From CATQGW01 sp965262235 (lineage in GTDB: Bacteria; Chloroflexota; Dehalococcoidia; Bin125): a stretch of DNA of 64,000 bases. Below the pieces are notes generated by a model, which did not search any database, was not told where the DNA came from, and saw nothing but the letters and a program-made list of their open reading frames with translations. Below, in pieces: positions 7,618 to 16,115 of this stretch (position 1 is its first letter; each line of letters starts with the position of its first letter). The DNA is taken from assembly GCA_965262235.1 (NCBI GenBank), contig OZ253504.1:3348001-3412000 (forward strand). The letters are read 5' to 3'. The translations under genes were made by a program, and so were the position numbers.

Positions 7618-8613
7618 TCAGTTGTTGGGGACGAGGTGACGCCAGGTGTCGTCGTGGCAGAAGTCCATCAGGTGCGGGGCTAGGGCGATGACTCGCAACG
7701 GCGGCGGGGTGAAGCACCACTCGGGTTGGTCGGGCTCGGCTTGGGTGTTGGCGCCGCCCGCGGGCCCCGGAGCCTCTGACGAGCCGCCGGCGACGCTCGA
7801 CCCCGCGTCGCTCTGCGAGCTGCTTGTCGCGGACTGCGTTGTTCCTGACTGCGAATCCGTCAACGGCGTGCACTGAGCGGCCAACGCGGCGGTGATCGCG
7901 CGCTGTTCCGCGCCATCGGTCGACAAGCCGTAGGTGCGCTTGACCTGCTGCGTGACAGTCGCGATGCGCTTGCGTTGTGCGCACGAGCCGCCGGCCCACT
8001 CGGCGAGGTCGCCATCGGATTTGCTGAGATTGACGCTCGCTGCGAGGCACCACAAGTTCGCGGAGTCGTTGGCGAACTCGGCTTTGCGCGTGCTCGACCA
8101 TCCGGCAGCGCCGGAATCGTATGCCTCTTTGAGCGCGACGATGTGGTCAACGTGTTCGCTGGAGCTACAGCCCAGGCGGGCGCGGGCGCCGCTTGAGCCG
8201 AAGCTCCAGTTATCGCGGTCGTAGCCCACCGAGGTGGCGCCCGAGGGGGTGGCGCCGGAGCGGGAGGGCGGTTCAGGTTTTGATTCGCAACCGACGCCGT
8301 CCCCGTCGCCGTCGTGTGTGCCGTCGTAGGTGCGGTACTGGTGGCCGGCGCATGTCCGGTGCGCTGCAGGGTGTGATCCTGTGGATGTACTGCCGGTGGT
8401 CGAGGAGCCTGTGTTGGAGCGTCCTGGCGGGGCAGGCTTTGATTCGCACCCGACGCCATCCCCGTCCCCGTCGTGCGTGCCGTCGTAAGTGCGGTACTGA
8501 TGGTTCGCGCAGGTTCCGTGGGCCTCGGCTGATGGCGTGAGGATCAGGCCGACGCCGATGCAAGTCGCGACCAAGAGGACGAGGGCGAGGCCGATTCGAA
8601 CGCTGAGTTGCAT
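7618..8613 (-). CDS. Secreted protein with two Excalibur domains and an HNH-type (DUF1524-like) nuclease domain
   Basis: An exported, probably DNA-degrading protein of about 331 residues. The N terminus is a signal peptide (VRIGLALVLLVATCIGVGL, then SAEAH). Two near-identical Excalibur calcium-binding repeats follow, each with the core HQYRTYDGTHDGDGDGVGCE, separated by Ser/Thr/Gly linkers. Next is EHVDHIVALKEAYDSG...NLWCL...NLSKSDGD, the HNH pattern of secreted GmrSD-C/DUF1524-like nucleases. The C-terminal third is low-complexity and ends in a short Cys-containing segment. ATG 8613 is preferred because AAGG sits 6 bp upstream; ATG 8619 is possible. It sits in the accessory zone. Confidence 0.82.
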   Translation of the reverse strand: MQLSVRIGLALVLLVATCIGVGLILTPSAEAHGTCANHQYRTYDGTHDGDGDGVGCESKPAPPGRSNTGSSTTGSTSTGSHPAAHRTCAGHQYRTYDGTHDGDGDGVGCESKPEPPSRSGATPSGATSVGYDRDNWSFGSSGARARLGCSSSEHVDHIVALKEAYDSGAAGWSSTRKAEFANDSANLWCLAASVNLSKSDGDLAEWAGGSCAQRKRIATVTQQVKRTYGLSTDGAEQRAITAALAAQCTPLTDSQSGTTQSATSSSQSDAGSSVAGGSSEAPGPAGGANTQAEPDQPEWCFTPPPLRVIALAPHLMDFCHDDTWRHLVPNN

Positions 8614-9167
8614 GGTCATCCTTCGCGGCTGCGTGCTCACGCAGGCCGCTACGCCCGGACCGACACCGGTCCGTGCGATGGTTCAGAGACGGGATGCGGC
8701 GATCCGCTCTGGTATGACTACCAGCGATACCGTGCAACTCGGAACGTGTCCGCTGATAATTCAACCGGTATTCCAGGTGCTACCCCGGAGACTCAATGGG
8801 AAATGAGTCGGTGGATTCGAGGGTGCGAACGGGGCTTCAGCATGGACGCGCTGGATCGCAGACGCGTAATTCGTTAGTTGTGCGCAAACAGTGTTGGGAG
8901 AGGTAGCGGATGGTGGGTCAGGCACTGGAACTGGATGTGGCGCTGCGGGATGGTCACGGTGTTGTGAGGGAATCAGTCGCCTGAGTTACGAACGGACACA
9001 CGGTCTCGACGCGGCCGATCCGGGCGCTGGCCGAAGTGAATCTGATGACGCTGGAGCGTGGAGTCTCCCGATGCGGTTTCCAACGCGCGCGCTGCTGGTC
9101 CGCCGCGCGCAATGCGCCGCTGACTGAATCGCGCGGCGATGGAGGGGCGGTAGGCGGATACGGCTAC

Positions 9168-9244
9168 GCGGTGGCCGCCGCCTTTGCATTGGCGGGGAGG
9201 CGCGAGGCGAAGACTTCTACTGCTTCTCGGACCATCGCTTCGAG
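9168..9244 (-). pseudogene. Fragment of the nitronate monooxygenase 3-prime end
   Basis: Matches the last ~70 bp of the gene at 10839-11999, sharing the run GAAGACTTCTAC and CTCGGACCATC with a few substitutions. It has no start and joins directly to a toxin fragment, so it is a relic of a duplication or rearrangement. Confidence 0.65.
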
Positions 9245-9345
9245 CCTGGCCCCGGCGAGCGAGGGATCACGGTTTTCCGATCGGTCACCGGGATTGGGTC
9301 TATGCAGGCTTGGAGCGTCGTCGGGCAGATGACTGAGACGGAGGC
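9245..9345 (+). pseudogene. Decayed RelE-like toxin 3-prime end (module 4 relic)
   Basis: Resembles the last ~100 bp of the toxin at 7280-7564, including CGGTCACCGGGAT and the post-stop sequence ACGGAGGCGGTCACGTTGAC. The N-terminal two thirds and the antitoxin gene are gone. With the CoA-transferase fragment just after, it shows the TA array once extended further. Confidence 0.65.
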
Positions 9346-9399
9346 GGTCACGTTGACCCGCACCTGGCCGCGCGAAGGGCCGCCGTCAGGGGGGCGACC

Positions 9400-9492
9400 T
9401 TGATCACGTCGGCGCCGAAGTCGGCGAACAGCTTGCCGGCGTAACGGCCCATTTCGGAGGTGAGATCGAGGATCCGGACGTCTTGGATGGCT
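9400..9492 (-). pseudogene. CoA-transferase 5-prime fragment, copy 4 (decayed)
   Basis: The fourth and most diverged copy of the start of the CoA transferase at 3973-5247 (minus strand), with the recognisable CTTGATCACGTCGGCGCC run and substitutions such as ADFGADVI. No antitoxin gene follows it. Confidence 0.65.
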
Positions 9493-9616
9493 GTATCGGC
9501 CCTGGAGGCAGCCTACGCGCGCGACGTGAAACAGTCGCGCGGTTCCGGGACGGCAGCGATCGGACGTAGAACCACACGAGGAGATCGGCGACTGGGCGAT
9601 GTGGGCCGACTACTGC

Positions 9617-10645
9617 CTAGCGCTGACCTCCGTTCTCGGTCCTGGACTGCGTACCTGGCCGAACTTGCGCCCCGCTCCGTTGCACCTTGCGCCGTTTCCT
9701 GTGTTGCTTCTCCGGTCCCGGCAACCGCACGAGGCCGCCAGCCGTAGAACCCGGCTGCCAGAAGGTGTATCGGAGGCTGTGCTGCGCGAGAGCGGTGTTG
9801 ATCGCGCGTAGTTTCTGATCCGAAAGCTGCATTTTGTGTGTGGGGGTGTCGCCATCTTTGGTGATCACCATCGCGGCACACGGGGTGAGAGGGAACCAAA
9901 TCTCTTGTGCGTGGAGAACGCCGATCTCTGGGAGGGGCCGGAAGTCCCACGTGTTCGTGCCTCGGAATATCACCGGGTTGTCCGACGATACGAAGCCAGG
10001 GTGGCCGAGGGCGACCAGCATGTACCGGTGCGACACGGCGTTTAGATAATTCACTGCGTTCTTCCCGGCGAACTGTGCTTCGATGAGCGCATCTTGCGAC
10101 TGGAGAATGTCTTGGTTGCCATCGAAGTAGTCGCGGAGGGTCGAAAAGCCGGCGGCCTGTATTTTCGGGTCGATGCCGGACAGATAGAGGTCTCTGCCTA
10201 TCGGCAGCGCGAGCTCGAGCATAAGTTCGGGCGTTACCGCTCGCCTGACATGCTCGCGATGCCATGCGGTTCGCTGAACGGAAAGAACCACGAAATCGTT
10301 GAGCACGGGAACGTCGGCTTCGGTCGCGTCTCCGGCAAGGAATCGCCTGACCGCGATGCTCTGTTTCTGTTCCCGCCGCGCCAGTTCGCGTTCGACTCTG
10401 TATGGATCCCTGCTCGAGGGAGATTCTCCGAGTGTGTAGAAGTCCGGCTCAGCCGTGAGGCTCCGAATGCCGTGATGAGGCTGGTGGCATCCTGTGAAGC
10501 GGTCGTATACGTGGATGTAGCGCTGGTCGTTGGTCGGAGAGGTCGGTCCCGCGAACTGCTTCAAGTGGAAACGGGGGACGTAGTGCTGGTTCTTCGGGTC
10601 GTTCCCCTCGGGATTGCGACTTCGGGCAGTTCGCGGATTCGGCAT
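9617..10645 (-). CDS. DUF4238 domain-containing protein
   Basis: A 342-residue protein beginning with the DUF4238 hallmark NQHYVPRFHLKQFA. Later blocks fitting the family include NDFVVLSVQRTAWHREHVRR, HPGFVSSDNPVIF and EIWFPLTPCAAMVI. The function of DUF4238 proteins is not established. Its composition is less GC-rich than flanking metabolic genes and it sits next to gene debris, both consistent with transfer. No partner gene adjoins it closely. The very basic C terminus (EKQHRKRRKVQRSGA) may be a nucleic-acid contact. Confidence 0.8.
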   Translation of the reverse strand: MPNPRTARSRNPEGNDPKNQHYVPRFHLKQFAGPTSPTNDQRYIHVYDRFTGCHQPHHGIRSLTAEPDFYTLGESPSSRDPYRVERELARREQKQSIAVRRFLAGDATEADVPVLNDFVVLSVQRTAWHREHVRRAVTPELMLELALPIGRDLYLSGIDPKIQAAGFSTLRDYFDGNQDILQSQDALIEAQFAGKNAVNYLNAVSHRYMLVALGHPGFVSSDNPVIFRGTNTWDFRPLPEIGVLHAQEIWFPLTPCAAMVITKDGDTPTHKMQLSDQKLRAINTALAQHSLRYTFWQPGSTAGGLVRLPGPEKQHRKRRKVQRSGAQVRPGTQSRTENGGQR

Positions 10646-10838
10646 GACTCTGTCCTCCCCGACTGTCTGACATTACCTCGGGGGGACTGTGACAGCGGCC
10701 GCTCCACAACTCACCCGCTCGGTGTGTATCGGTCGTTGCATCGATCATGTGATCAAGGGGACAGACGCACATCGAACAATGCCGCGGTCAGCCGGTTCCA
10801 CGCATCGCAGGGAGTGACGGCGCTCGCGACTGCGCCTC

Positions 10839-11999
10839 CTATGCCGTGACCGCTGCCTTTACGTTCGCGGGGAGACGCGAGGTGAAGACTTCTACGGCCT
10901 CTCGGACCATCTCTTCGAGGACTTCGGCGGCGGGGCGGATTTCGTTTAGGAGGCCGCTGATTTGGCCGGCGGCGTTCATTAGCAGGTCCTGGCGGTCGCC
11001 CTGCTTGGCGGCTTCGGCGATGTCGGCGATTAGGAGGCCCTGCAGGCCCATGGGGAGGGCCTGCTCGCCGCTGTCTTCCCAGGCTTCGATCAGTTCGTTG
11101 GTGATGTTGCGCATCGTTTTGCCGCTGTAAAGGCGGGTGACGCGGGTGTCCTCGTCGCGGGCGGCGATGATCCTGAGCTTGCGGAACTCGTCGAGATTGG
11201 CCTCCTGGGTGGCGATGAACATCGTGCCGCACCAGACGCCGACGCAGCCCATCGCGAGCGCGGCGGCGAGGCCGCGACCGTCGCCGATCCCGCCGGCTGC
11301 GACGACCGGCCTGGGCGCGACGGCGTCGATCACCTGCGGGAGCAGCGCCATCGTGCCGATCCGGCCGGTGTGGCCGCCGGCCTCGTGGCCCTGGGCGACG
11401 ACGATGTCGGCGTTGCCATCGGAGACGCGCAGCGCATTCTTGACGTTACCGACGAGCGAGATGACCTTGCCGTTGGCCGCGTGGACCTGGTCAACGTAGG
11501 GCGCCGGGTTGCCGAGGCCGGTGGCAAGCACCGGCACCTGCATGCCCGTGATCACGTCGACCTGCTCCTGGGGCGTGAAGCGGGGGGTGCGGACGTCGGC
11601 GCGGGAGGCCTGGGCGTCGGGCAGTTCGAGGCGCTCGCGGATGTCGTTGATGGCGGCGCGCTGCGCGTCGGGCAGGAGGTCGCGGGGGTCCTTGGGTCGC
11701 GCGCGTCCGCTGGGGCGTGGCGCGACGTTTGAGGGGACGAGGATGTCGACGCCGAAGGGACGGTCGGTGAGGTCCTGGATGCGGCGGATCTGCTCTTCGA
11801 GGCGGTCGGGGGGGAACCCGGCGGCGCCGAGCACGCCGAGTCCGCCGGCGTTGGAGACCGCGGCGACGAGCTCAGGTCCGGCGATGCCGCCCTGACCGCC
11901 GCCGACGGTGGGGCCCATGCCGGCCAGCGCGATCGGGTACTCGATGTCGAGCAGGTCGCACATTTCGGTGTGCAGGATGGGTCGATCCATGGTTCTCAC
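10839..11999 (-). CDS. Nitronate monooxygenase (NMO / 2-nitropropane dioxygenase family)
   Basis: A 386-residue FMN-dependent TIM-barrel enzyme that oxidises alkyl nitronates or related carbanions. It opens with IEYPIALAGMGPTVGGG and has AVSNAGGLGVLGAAGF, the family FMN-phosphate region, then QGHEAGGHTG and PVVAAGGIGDGRGLAAALAMG, the classical NMO signatures. A second Met, nine bases in, could be the real start. The last ~70 bp are copied at 9168-9244. It is monocistronic and divergent from the PaREP1-like gene. Confidence 0.9.
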   Translation of the reverse strand: MRTMDRPILHTEMCDLLDIEYPIALAGMGPTVGGGQGGIAGPELVAAVSNAGGLGVLGAAGFPPDRLEEQIRRIQDLTDRPFGVDILVPSNVAPRPSGRARPKDPRDLLPDAQRAAINDIRERLELPDAQASRADVRTPRFTPQEQVDVITGMQVPVLATGLGNPAPYVDQVHAANGKVISLVGNVKNALRVSDGNADIVVAQGHEAGGHTGRIGTMALLPQVIDAVAPRPVVAAGGIGDGRGLAAALAMGCVGVWCGTMFIATQEANLDEFRKLRIIAARDEDTRVTRLYSGKTMRNITNELIEAWEDSGEQALPMGLQGLLIADIAEAAKQGDRQDLLMNAAGQISGLLNEIRPAAEVLEEMVREAVEVFTSRLPANVKAAVTA

Positions 12000-12124
12000 C
12001 CCCGGGCGTCTGGTGTGTTGGTGTGCGTGAGCGCGGGATCCATTGTTTCGCTCGCGGGGCGGCGGGTCAATCGCGCCCCGTCATTCGTACCCGTGTATCG
12101 TGGCCGCGGCCGCGGAGGCGACCG

Positions 12125-12544
12125 ATGCCGAGCACGCCGATCGAGACGCACGCCGTGCACGGTCGCCGGCTGCTTGAGCACGCCGCTGAGATGATCGCCC
12201 AGGGCGACCGCATCCAGGCCTCGGAGAAGATTTGGGGCGCCGCCGCCCATCGACTCAAAGAAATCGCCCAAGAGCGCGGCTGGCCCAACGACAGCCACGC
12301 CGACGGCTTCGCGATCGCCCAGCACATCAGCGACCAGGTCGGCGACCCGGAGATCTCCAACCTGTTCGCGGTCGCGAGCGACACGCATCAGAACTTCTAC
12401 GAGGACCGCTACGAACTGAACGTGTTGACCGGCCGTTTGCAGGCGATCACGCGACTGGTGACGCTCCTTGACAACGCCCATCTAGCCATGCCCCAAGACC
12501 TCCCCATGCCCGACGCCCCCCACTATCGTCGCCGCCACAGTTGA
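12125..12544 (+). CDS. PaREP1-like (HEPN-related) protein
   Basis: A 139-residue helical protein. The segment HGRRLLEHAAEMIAQGDRI followed by QASEKIWGAAAHRLKEIAQE and RGWPNDSHAD matches the PaREP1/PaREP8 pattern, whose fold is thought to be related to HEPN nucleotide-binding or RNase domains. The catalytic Rx4-6H motif of toxic HEPN proteins is not obvious. I start at ATG 12125; longer in-frame extensions to 12023 have no ribosome site. No obvious antitoxin partner lies beside it, so a TA role is not supported. Confidence 0.65.
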   Translation: MPSTPIETHAVHGRRLLEHAAEMIAQGDRIQASEKIWGAAAHRLKEIAQERGWPNDSHADGFAIAQHISDQVGDPEISNLFAVASDTHQNFYEDRYELNVLTGRLQAITRLVTLLDNAHLAMPQDLPMPDAPHYRRRHS

Positions 12545-12556
12545 CGCCGACCCCAT

Positions 12557-12943
12557 CTATCCAACCGTCGCAGCGATCCGGTGCACGATCCAGGTGATGT
12601 ACGCCTTGCGCGTCATGCCTCGCCGCTGCGCCTCGCTGTCGATGAACTCTGCGACATCCGCGTCAAGCGTCAAACGGGCCCGTACGCTCTTGCCCGAGGA
12701 GCGGATCAAGGGGATCGACACTAGCTGCACGCCGCTCGGCGTCTCGATGGATTGGAACGGGCTGGCCGGCGCCAGCTCCGCGCCGTCCCGCTCAGCCTCG
12801 ATTGCATAGTCCCGCAACGCGTCACCAGCGTTTAGCAGAGCCTCGTCGACCGTGGCGCCCATCGCGACGACGCCGGCAATGTCCGGGAAGACGACGCCAT
12901 ATGCGCCTTCCTCTCCATCAATGAGTGCCGGATATCGAATCAC
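12557..12943 (-). CDS. HicB-family antitoxin-like protein (orphan)
   Basis: A 128-residue HicB-type protein. The N-terminal half has the partial RNase H fold pattern (YPALIDGEEGAYGVVFPDIAG then GATVDEALLNAGDALRDY), and the C-terminal part RARLTLDADVAEFIDSEAQRRGMTRKAY is a ribbon-helix-helix DNA-binding domain. HicB neutralises the mRNA-cleaving HicA toxin and represses its own promoter. No hicA-sized gene with a dsRBD-like fold is found on either side, so it is an orphan antitoxin, regulator or relic. Confidence 0.82.
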   Translation of the reverse strand: MIRYPALIDGEEGAYGVVFPDIAGVVAMGATVDEALLNAGDALRDYAIEAERDGAELAPASPFQSIETPSGVQLVSIPLIRSSGKSVRARLTLDADVAEFIDSEAQRRGMTRKAYITWIVHRIAATVG

Positions 12944-13092
12944 TCACTCCTCCTGGTCGCTCCAGCGCGCGCGAACATTAGCACGCGGGCGGGGAGACGA
13001 TTCCTGCCCCCATCCGTCATTCCCGTGAAAGGAGACTGTTCCAGGATGCCGCCTCATGCTCGAATGACCCAATGCACACCTCTCCCCCTGCG

Positions 13093-13267
13093 GAGACCCG
13101 CGCGTAAGTCCCGCTGCTCCGACCTTCCCTGCCGGTGGCGGTGTCACGAAGTGACGGTGGGGAGCTTCCGCTATCTGGTGAGGCCGCGCCCGGAGCCCCC
13201 CTCTGCCTGCGGCATCTCCCCCCGCCGAGCGGGGGGAGATGGGAAATGGAGATTACGCGCAGGTCTC
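13093..13267. mobile_element. MITE copy 1 (175 bp, 15-bp terminal inverted repeats)
   Basis: Begins GAGACCCGCGCGTAA and ends TTACGCGCAGGTCTC, inverted repeats matching at 14 of 15 positions. It differs from copy 2 (35907-36081) at only nine positions by eye over the same 175-bp length. It contains an internal CTCCCCCCGC...GCGGGGGGAG hairpin and no coding capacity. Its right end merges into the tandem array at 13249. Confidence 0.75.
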
Positions 13268-13610
13268 GTGCGGGGGGAGCCATTGAGAACGGGATTCCGC
13301 TGACCACTCAATGTGGTCAGCGGGGGCAGAGGGGAAACGGAGATTACGCGCAGGTCTCGTGCGGGGGGAGCCATTGAGAACGGGATTCCGCTGACCACTC
13401 AATGTGGTCAGCGGGGGCAGAGGGGAAATGGAGATTACGTGCCGGTCTCCGCGGGGGGAGCCATTGAGAACGGGATTCCGCTGACCACTCAATGTGGTCA
13501 GCGGGGGGAGAGGGGAAATGGAGATTACGCGCAGGTCTTCGCGGGGGGAGCCATTGAGAACGGGATTCCGCTGACCACTCAATGTGGTCAGCGGGGGGAG
13601 ATGCCGCAGG
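13249..13610. repeat. Tandem array, four ~91-bp units each with an 11-bp-arm hairpin
   Basis: Four near-identical units begin at 13249, 13340, 13431 and 13521. Each starts with the MITE end sequence GAGATTACGCGCAGGTCT and contains a perfect hairpin: arm CCGCTGACCAC, loop TCAAT, arm GTGGTCAGCGG (at 13297, 13388, 13478 and 13568). There are no unique spacers and no genes. The array seems to have grown from the right end of the MITE. Confidence 0.85.
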
Positions 13611-13789
13611 CAGAGGGGGAGGGCGCGGTGTTGCGCGGCTGTTCCGATTCAGAGCACGGCGCGGTCCTCCCCCTCAGTCGCTGCGCGACAGCTCCCCCGC
13701 GGGGGGAGCAGTGGATCCCTCTCTACCGCGCGAATCATGAAACAGGCTCCGAACGCGAGCGTGACGGGAAGTCGCGATACGCTGAGGTC

Positions 13790-13936
13790 ATGCGTCGCGT
13801 GCTGTTCATCACCGTCGGCAGCGTCCTGTTTGTGCTGCTGATGATCATTCTGTTGCAGACGGGGCTCGGCGTGGACAGCGACGTGACGATCACCGACCGC
13901 AACCGACCTGAGATCGTCGGCAACGACGACGACTAG
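13790..13936 (+). CDS. Small single-span membrane protein
   Basis: A 48-residue product starting at ATG 13790: a basic MRR start, a hydrophobic helix (VLFITVGSVLFVLLMIILLQ) and a short acidic exposed tail ending GNDDD. Upstream in-frame sequence is only repeat DNA, so the short start is preferred. Function unknown; it lies 21 bp before the next gene and may be co-transcribed. Confidence 0.45.
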   Translation: MRRVLFITVGSVLFVLLMIILLQTGLGVDSDVTITDRNRPEIVGNDDD

Positions 13937-13957
13937 CCAACCTGCGGAGCTGCGCCC

Positions 13958-14305
13958 ATGGCCCGTCCCTCGGAAGCGCTGATGAACGAAGCCGGTGAGT
14001 GGATCGCGGAGATGCTCTCGGAGGAGGGGCTGATGGTGACGGGTGGGTTTGTGGACCTCGTGCTCGACATGGAGTGGACGGCGATCGAGGGGGGCGCGCC
14101 GGTTGACGATCGGCCGGCGCTGGTGGAGGCGATCGTGGGGCGGATGCGGGAAGAGAACGTGATGGTGGGGCCGCCGCCGGAGACGATCTCGACGGACGGG
14201 ATCGACACGTCGCAGATTCGCCCGGTGCCGCGCGGATTCATCGAGCAGGTGCTCTCCTGGGAGGACGACTTCCTCGGCTTCGCGGGCATCAAGCGCAGCG
14301 GCTGA
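13958..14305 (+). CDS. Hypothetical protein
   Basis: A 115-residue acidic, soluble protein that I do not recognise. It starts MARPSEALMNEAGEWIAEML and has no Cys, signal or membrane segment. It precedes a ferredoxin gene by 3 bp, so the two are likely co-expressed, and it could be a small partner of the same redox system. Confidence 0.65.
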   Translation: MARPSEALMNEAGEWIAEMLSEEGLMVTGGFVDLVLDMEWTAIEGGAPVDDRPALVEAIVGRMREENVMVGPPPETISTDGIDTSQIRPVPRGFIEQVLSWEDDFLGFAGIKRSG

Positions 14306-14308
14306 CCG

Positions 14309-14638
14309 GTGGCCGCGGCTTCGCTGAGCGTCCACACTGTCACCGTCGAGCCGTCGGGCCTGGAAGTGGCGGTGGCCGACGGCGAGAATCTGATGCAGTC
14401 GGCGCGCAACCTGGGCATGTGGTGGCCGAACCAGTGCGACATGCAGGCCCGCTGCACGGGGTGTTTCGTGATGGTGGTTGAGGGCGGGGAGCATCTGTCG
14501 TCGATGGGCCGCGCGGAGCGCGAGGCGCTGCTCAATCAGCGCGGACGCAACGCGCTCGACCAGCCGGTGCGGCTGGCCTGTCAGCTGGGCATCTACGGCG
14601 ACGTGACGGTGCGCAAAACCGGCGTGCGCGCGGGCTGA
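14309..14638 (+). CDS. 2Fe-2S ferredoxin-like protein
   Basis: A 109-residue plant-type ferredoxin starting at GTG 14309. The cluster ligands appear as CDMQARCTGC (C-x5-C-x2-C) with the fourth Cys in VRLACQLGIYGD. The N-terminal VTVEPSGLEVAVADGENLMQ is the usual ferredoxin beta-grasp start. It would pass electrons to an oxygenase or reductase, possibly via the unknown partner upstream. The LysR gene starts 3 bp after its stop. Confidence 0.85.
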   Translation: MAAASLSVHTVTVEPSGLEVAVADGENLMQSARNLGMWWPNQCDMQARCTGCFVMVVEGGEHLSSMGRAEREALLNQRGRNALDQPVRLACQLGIYGDVTVRKTGVRAG

Positions 14639-14641
14639 GCG

Positions 14642-15577
14642 ATGACGCAGAGCCACATCGAAGACCGGGCGCTGCACGACATCGGGATTCCGCGACTGGA
14701 GGCGTTCATCGCCGTGGCGACGGAGCATTCGTTCACACGCGGGGCGCTGTCGATTTCGCTGACGCAGCCGACCGTCTCGGCGCGAGTGGCGGCGCTGGAG
14801 CGCGACCTTGGGGTGGCTCTGTTCGAGCGGCTGGGGCGCGACATCCGGCTGACCGACGCCGGCAACGCGCTGCTGCCGCACGCGCGGCGGACGGTGCATG
14901 CAGCGCGGGACGCGGCTGAGGCGATCCGGGCGCTGCGTGTGGGGGGCGGCGGCAGCGTGCTGATCGGCACTGCCCCGACGTTCGGGACGTACGTGTTGCC
15001 GGACCTGCTGCAGCGCTTCGACGCGGCGTATCCCGATGTGGAGATCACGATCCGCACCGGGCGCTCGCTCGAGGTGTCGCAGATGATCCTCGACGACGTG
15101 GTGCAGATCGGCTTCGAGCGGCGGCTGGGGCACCCGGAGATCGCGGCGATCACGCTCTACGAGGACGACATCATGCTGATGGCGAGCCCGGCGCACGCGA
15201 TCGCACAGCGTCGGCGTGCGCCGGTGTCGGACATTGCGCGGGAGTCGATCGTGTTCTTCGATACGGGCTCCTCGTATCACGCGCTGAGCCACGCGGTGTT
15301 TCGGGAGTCGGAGATCGCGCCGCGTCATGCGCTTGATGTGGACAGTCTGGAGATGGCGAAGCATCTGGTGCTGCGCGGTCTGGGGCTGGCGTTTCTGCCG
15401 CGCGTGGCGGTGGAGCGGGAGTTGGCGTCGGGCGAGCTGGTGCCGATTCGGATCGAGGGCGCGGAGCCGATCAGCCGGAGTATCTCGGTGATTTATCGGC
15501 GGCGGCGCTCGATGTCGGACGCGGCGCTGGCGTTCCTGGAGCTGGTCAAGGATGCCTACGGGGTGGGCGCCGACTAG
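14642..15577 (+). CDS. LysR-family transcriptional regulator
   Basis: A 311-residue LysR regulator. The N-terminal winged helix-turn-helix is clear: RLEAFIAVATEHSFTRGAL, TQPTVSARVAALERDLGVAL and FERLGRDIRLTDAG. The C-terminal effector domain starts near residue 97 with GSVLIGTAPTFGTYVLPDLL. It is the last gene of a tightly spaced operon with the ferredoxin and an unknown protein, which is unusual since LysR genes are more often divergent from their targets; it may autoregulate the operon. Confidence 0.9.
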   Translation: MTQSHIEDRALHDIGIPRLEAFIAVATEHSFTRGALSISLTQPTVSARVAALERDLGVALFERLGRDIRLTDAGNALLPHARRTVHAARDAAEAIRALRVGGGGSVLIGTAPTFGTYVLPDLLQRFDAAYPDVEITIRTGRSLEVSQMILDDVVQIGFERRLGHPEIAAITLYEDDIMLMASPAHAIAQRRRAPVSDIARESIVFFDTGSSYHALSHAVFRESEIAPRHALDVDSLEMAKHLVLRGLGLAFLPRVAVERELASGELVPIRIEGAEPISRSISVIYRRRRSMSDAALAFLELVKDAYGVGAD

Positions 15578-15624
15578 GAAAGCTCTGAACTGTTCTCCCA
15601 CCGCTCGGCAGGTGGGGAGATTGG

Positions 15625-15690
15625 GTCCGGATCCCCTCTCCCCCCGCTCTGCGGGGGGAGATGTCACGGAGTGACAGAAGGGGGCTCCCT
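15625..15690. repeat. REP-like GC-rich hairpin
   Basis: CGGATCCCCTCTCCCCCCGC followed by its inverted arm GCGGGGGGAG, then ATGTCACGGAGTGACAG, itself a second small palindrome. It lies just after the LysR stop and could act as its terminator. Same family as at 2521. Confidence 0.7.
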
Positions 15691-15721
15691 TCCCCGCGCG
15701 GGCGCCAGCGTACCGCGCGGG

Positions 15722-16075
15722 GGTGGGGTGGGTGCAGGGAGCGCGGCGTGAGTGGTGGGGGGCCGTCGCTGATCTGGGGCGCTGACGGGAAGCTTGAGGT
15801 CGCATGGATTCCTGCCTGCGCAGGAATGACGGAAAGGAGGGGCAGGAACGACGGGGAGGGCAAGACCGAGGGGTGGGGTGGGTGAAGGGAACGTGGCGCG
15901 AGGGGTGGGGGGCCGTCGCTGATCTGGGGGGCTAACGGAAAGCTTGTGGTCGCATGGATTCCTGCCTGCGCAGGAATGACGGAAAGGAGGGGCAGGAATG
16001 ACGGAAAGGAGGGGCAGGAATGACGGAAGAGAGGGGCGGGAACGAGGGGAGGGCAAGACCGAGGGGTGGGGCGCT
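15722..16075. repeat. Tandem duplication of ~145 bp carrying a 20-bp palindrome
   Basis: Two diverged copies (from ~15722 and ~15868) share GGGGGGCCGTCGCTGATCTG and the palindrome ATTCCTGCCTGCGCAGGAAT at 15808-15827 and 15958-15977. The second copy also has a short run of GAATGACGGAAAGGAGGGGC repeats. No gene is present between the LysR and endonuclease IV genes. Confidence 0.75.
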
Positions 16076-16115
16076 GCTGGTGTGACGGAGGAGCGGCGTG
16101 TGGGGTGGGCTTAGG

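Larger units (their letters stand above)
8641..9616. other. Gene-debris region without an intact gene
   Basis: About 1 kb with no credible gene. The part to 9160 shows nothing I recognise. From 9165 it is a mosaic of three decayed copies of nearby genes, listed separately: the 3-prime end of the nitronate monooxygenase, the 3-prime end of a RelE-like toxin, and the 5-prime end of the CoA transferase. Confidence 0.6.

Noticed and set aside
12557..13000. A HicAB toxin-antitoxin pair
   Set aside because: I searched both sides of the HicB gene and found no HicA-like frame; only the PaREP1-like gene and repeats are present.
13313..13789. N-terminal extension of the small membrane protein into the repeat array
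   Set aside because: The extension repeats the same ~30-residue block four times, which is translated repeat DNA; the hydrophobic protein starts at 13790.
13649..15805. A 718-codon open frame on the minus strand
   Set aside because: It is antisense to the ferredoxin, LysR and small-protein genes, is Arg/His/Pro-rich and has no motif. Long antisense frames are expected at this GC content.
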